Assembly (NCBI RefSeq): GCF_017656495.1
Contig: NZ_JACDNS010000001.1
Location: 235,452 to 299,451 of the forward strand
Reading direction: 5' to 3'
Length of the DNA: 64,000 nucleotides
Source: Thermococcus sp.
GTDB taxonomy: Archaea; Methanobacteriota_B; Thermococci; Thermococcales; Thermococcaceae
Below are positions 62,204-64,000 of the stretch, piece after piece (positions within the stretch are counted from its first letter, which is position 1; the number at the start of each line of letters is the position of its first letter). A model generated the notes under the pieces. That model searched no databases, was not told the origin of the DNA, and saw only the letters and a program-made list of their open reading frames with translations. A program made the position numbers and the translations under genes.

Positions 62204-62218
62204 GAGGTTACAGAAAGC

Positions 62219-62226
62219 TTTAAAAA
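62219..62226 (+). promoter_or_regulatory. TATA element of the EF-1alpha gene
   Basis: TTTAAAAA is about 48 bases upstream of the ATG, between the hairpin and the GGAGGTGG ribosome binding site. Confidence 0.5.
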
Positions 62227-62273
62227 CCTATCCCAGTCAATAAGGTTAGACACGAATTTGGAGGTGGATAAAA

Positions 62274-63560
62274 ATGGCAAAGGAGAAGCCACACGTTAAT
62301 ATTGTGTTTATCGGACACGTCGACCACGGTAAGAGCACCATGATCGGAAGACTGCTCTTCGACACAGCCAACATTCCAGAGCAAATCATTAAGAAGTTCG
62401 AGGAGATGGGTGAAAAGGGTAAGTCATTCAAGTTCGCTTGGGTCATGGACAGGCTCAAGGAAGAGAGAGAAAGAGGTATTACAATTGACGTTGCTCACAC
62501 CAAGTTTGAGACCCCACACAGATACATTACAATCATTGACGCTCCAGGTCACAGAGACTTCGTTAAGAACATGATTACTGGTGCTTCACAGGCTGACGCT
62601 GCTGTTCTCGTCGTTGCAGCCACAGACGGTGTTATGCCACAGACCAAGGAGCACGCATTCCTTGCAAGAACACTCGGTATTAACCACATAATTGTCTGTG
62701 TAAACAAGATGGATATGGTCAACTACGACGAGAAGAGATTCAAGGAAGTCGCTGCTCAAGTTGAGAAGCTCCTCAAGATGCTCGGTTACAAGAACTTCCC
62801 AATCATCCCAACATCAGCATGGGAAGGTGACAACGTTGTTAAGAAGAGCGACAAGATGCCATGGTACAAGGGACCAACACTCATCGAGGCACTTGACCAG
62901 ATCCCAGAGCCACCAAAGCCAGTTGACAAGCCACTTAGAATCCCAATCCAGGACGTTTACTCAATTAAGGGTGTCGGTACAGTTCCAGTTGGTAGAGTTG
63001 AGACCGGTAAGCTCAAGGTCGGTGACGTAGTCATCTTCGAGCCAGCCAGCACAATCTTCCACAAGCCAATCCAGGGTGAAGTCAAGAGCATTGAGATGCA
63101 CCACGAGCCACTTCAAGAAGCTCTTCCAGGTGACAACATTGGATTCAACGTCAGAGGTGTCAGCAAGAACGACATCAAGAGAGGTGACGTCGCTGGACAC
63201 ACAACCAACCCACCAACAGTTGTTAGACCAAAGGACACATTCAAGGCCCAGATCATCGTTCTCAACCACCCAACAGCAATTACCGTTGGATACACACCAG
63301 TCCTCCACGCTCACACATGCCAAGTTGCTGTCAGATTCGAGCAAATCCTTGCAAAGCTTGACCCAAGAACAGGTAACATCGTTGAGGAGAACCCACAATT
63401 CATCAAGACCGGTGACTCAGCTATCGTTGTCCTCAGACCAACCAAGCCAATGGTCATCGAGCCAGTTAAGGAGATTCCACAGCTCGGTAGATTCGCTATC
63501 AGAGACATGGGTCAAACAGTTGCTGCTGGTATGGTTATATCCATCCAGAAGGGCGAGTGA
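62274..63560 (+). CDS. tuf: Translation elongation factor EF-1alpha (aEF1A)
   Basis: 428 residues. GHVDHGKST (residues 14-22), [12 protein letters not shown] and NKMDM are the GTPase motifs. It delivers aminoacyl-tRNA to the ribosome. Full length, no intein. GGAGGTGG precedes the ATG. The S10 gene follows after 57 bases and may be co-transcribed. Confidence 0.97.
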   Translation: MAKEKPHVNIVFIGHVDHGKSTMIGRLLFDTANIPEQIIKKFEEMGEKGKSFKFAWVMDRLKEERERGITIDVAHTKFETPHRYITIIDAPGHRDFVKNMITGASQADAAVLVVAATDGVMPQTKEHAFLARTLGINHIIVCVNKMDMVNYDEKRFKEVAAQVEKLLKMLGYKNFPIIPTSAWEGDNVVKKSDKMPWYKGPTLIEALDQIPEPPKPVDKPLRIPIQDVYSIKGVGTVPVGRVETGKLKVGDVVIFEPASTIFHKPIQGEVKSIEMHHEPLQEALPGDNIGFNVRGVSKNDIKRGDVAGHTTNPPTVVRPKDTFKAQIIVLNHPTAITVGYTPVLHAHTCQVAVRFEQILAKLDPRTGNIVEENPQFIKTGDSAIVVLRPTKPMVIEPVKEIPQLGRFAIRDMGQTVAAGMVISIQKGE

Positions 63561-63617
63561 AGCCCTTTCTTTCTCAGTTCTTTCTTTTAATTGAAGTTTT
63601 CTTGAGAGGTGGCAAAA

Positions 63618-63926
63618 ATGCAAAAAGCGAGAATCAAGCTTGCAAGCACTAATATAAAGTCGCTTAATGAGGTAGCTGATCAAATCAAGCAAATTGCAGA
63701 GAGAACAGGAGTTAGGATGAGTGGTCCAATACCCCTCCCAACAAAGAGAATCAGGATTACAACAAGGAAGAGCCCAGATGGAGAAGGAACAGCAACATTT
63801 GATCGGTTTGAGCTTAGAGTTCACAAGAGGCTCATTGACATTGAAGCTGATGAGAGAGCTATGAGGCAGATAATGAGAATTCGTGTTCCTGAAGACGTCA
63901 CAATCGAAATCGAGCTTATCTCATGA
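63618..63926 (+). CDS. rpsJ: 30S ribosomal protein S10
   Basis: 102 residues starting [45 protein letters not shown] and [20 protein letters not shown] match archaeal S10 (eukaryotic S20). GAGGTGGC precedes the ATG at 63618; an in-frame GTG at 63609 overlaps that site. The order EF-1alpha-S10-tRNA-Ser is typical for Thermococcales. Confidence 0.96.
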   Translation: MQKARIKLASTNIKSLNEVADQIKQIAERTGVRMSGPIPLPTKRIRITTRKSPDGEGTATFDRFELRVHKRLIDIEADERAMRQIMRIRVPEDVTIEIELIS

Positions 63927-63946
63927 TTACTCTTCTTATTTTTAGT

Positions 63947-64000
63947 GCCGGGGTAGCCTAGCCTGGGAAGGCGCGGGCCTGGAGAGTCCGTGGGCGTTAA
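63947..64000 (+). tRNA. tRNA-Ser (anticodon GGA), cut by window end
   Basis: Begins GCCGGGG, then a D arm with TAGCCTAGCCTGGGAAGGC, then an anticodon stem CGGGC/GTCCG (one G-T pair) with loop CTGGAGA, anticodon GGA. The start of a long variable arm (GTGGGCGTTAA) follows. The T arm and the 3' end lie beyond the window. Confidence 0.9.

Noticed and set aside
62164..62212. Hairpin before EF-1alpha as an H/ACA guide RNA
   Set aside because: An ACA lies downstream, but the bases before it do not form the needed lower stem with the 5' side, so the class was not assigned.
62961..63398. Open frame antisense to EF-1alpha, and similar ones against EF-2 and topA (for example 8188-8841)
   Set aside because: They mirror strongly biased codon use of highly expressed or charged genes; the translations are low-complexity and have no start signals.
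1..64000. CRISPR arrays, inteins, rRNA genes and insertion sequences
   Set aside because: No regularly spaced repeats, no intein insertions in topA, EF-2 or other likely hosts, no rRNA and no transposase-like gene were found.

Overview
The window is chromosomal DNA of a hyperthermophilic euryarchaeon of the order Thermococcales (Thermococcus, Palaeococcus or Pyrococcus). The basis is a SurR-type redox regulator divergent from protein disulfide oxidoreductase, two linked 2-oxoacid:ferredoxin oxidoreductase gene sets, archaeal EF-2/EF-1alpha/S10 followed by tRNA-Ser, archaeosine genes (QueE, RaSEA), THEP1 NTPase, TrmY and Trm5. TATA-type promoters, GGTGAT/GGAGG ribosome binding sites and C/D-box guide RNAs agree with this. 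Most of the window is AT-rich, which fits a low-GC member of the order; the species cannot be fixed from sequence alone.

Layout. 1-5.6 kb: the C-terminal part of oligosaccharyltransferase AglB, then small housekeeping genes (methyltransferase, thiamine-binding protein, MoaD/SAMP, adenylate kinase, TrmY). 5.6-8.2 kb: pdo and surR read divergently across SurR-type sites, followed by ferredoxin, geranylgeranyl reductase and a small membrane protein. 8.2-16.9 kb: topoisomerase I, a GC-rich RNA candidate, an operon ending in queE, a C/D guide RNA, two tandem zinc-ribbon membrane proteins, a DapA-type aldolase, a probable myo-inositol kinase with a guide RNA over its stop codon, Nudix and Mth938-like proteins. 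17-23 kb: an ABC exporter, then two lipoprotein genes of clearly different base composition behind a long inverted repeat, the best candidate for recently acquired DNA. 23-33 kb: DHPS-like protein, TatD and MBL hydrolases, M20 hydrolase, Lhr-type helicase, iron alcohol dehydrogenase and MtnA, with two more guide-RNA candidates.

33-40 kb: an S-layer/cell-wall-like protein with a His-rich tail, THEP1, an iron-type ABC importer without a binding protein, a large secreted protein, tRNA-Glu and Trm5. 42-49.6 kb: a six-gene glycerol/glycerol-3-phosphate oxidation operon (GlcD-like flavoprotein, Fe-S subunit, BON-GlpA fusion, GlpB-like, DUF1667, glycerol kinase). 50.8-56.2 kb: seven tightly overlapping genes for two 2-oxoacid:ferredoxin oxidoreductases whose paralogous subunits share long identical DNA tracts, suggesting gene conversion. 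56.4-64 kb: RaSEA, DUF996, SurE, MarC, EF-2, EF-1alpha, S10 and a truncated tRNA-Ser.

The picture is a peptide- and glycerol-using, sulfur-responsive anaerobe feeding electrons to ferredoxin. I saw no rRNA, CRISPR array, intein or intact insertion sequence. No wholly new system is proven. The most promising leads are the composition-chimeric lipoprotein pair with its inverted repeat, the GC-rich RNA candidate at 10.42-10.49 kb, the zinc-ribbon membrane pair, the extended glycerol operon, the hairpin upstream of EF-1alpha and the gene-conversion tracts.
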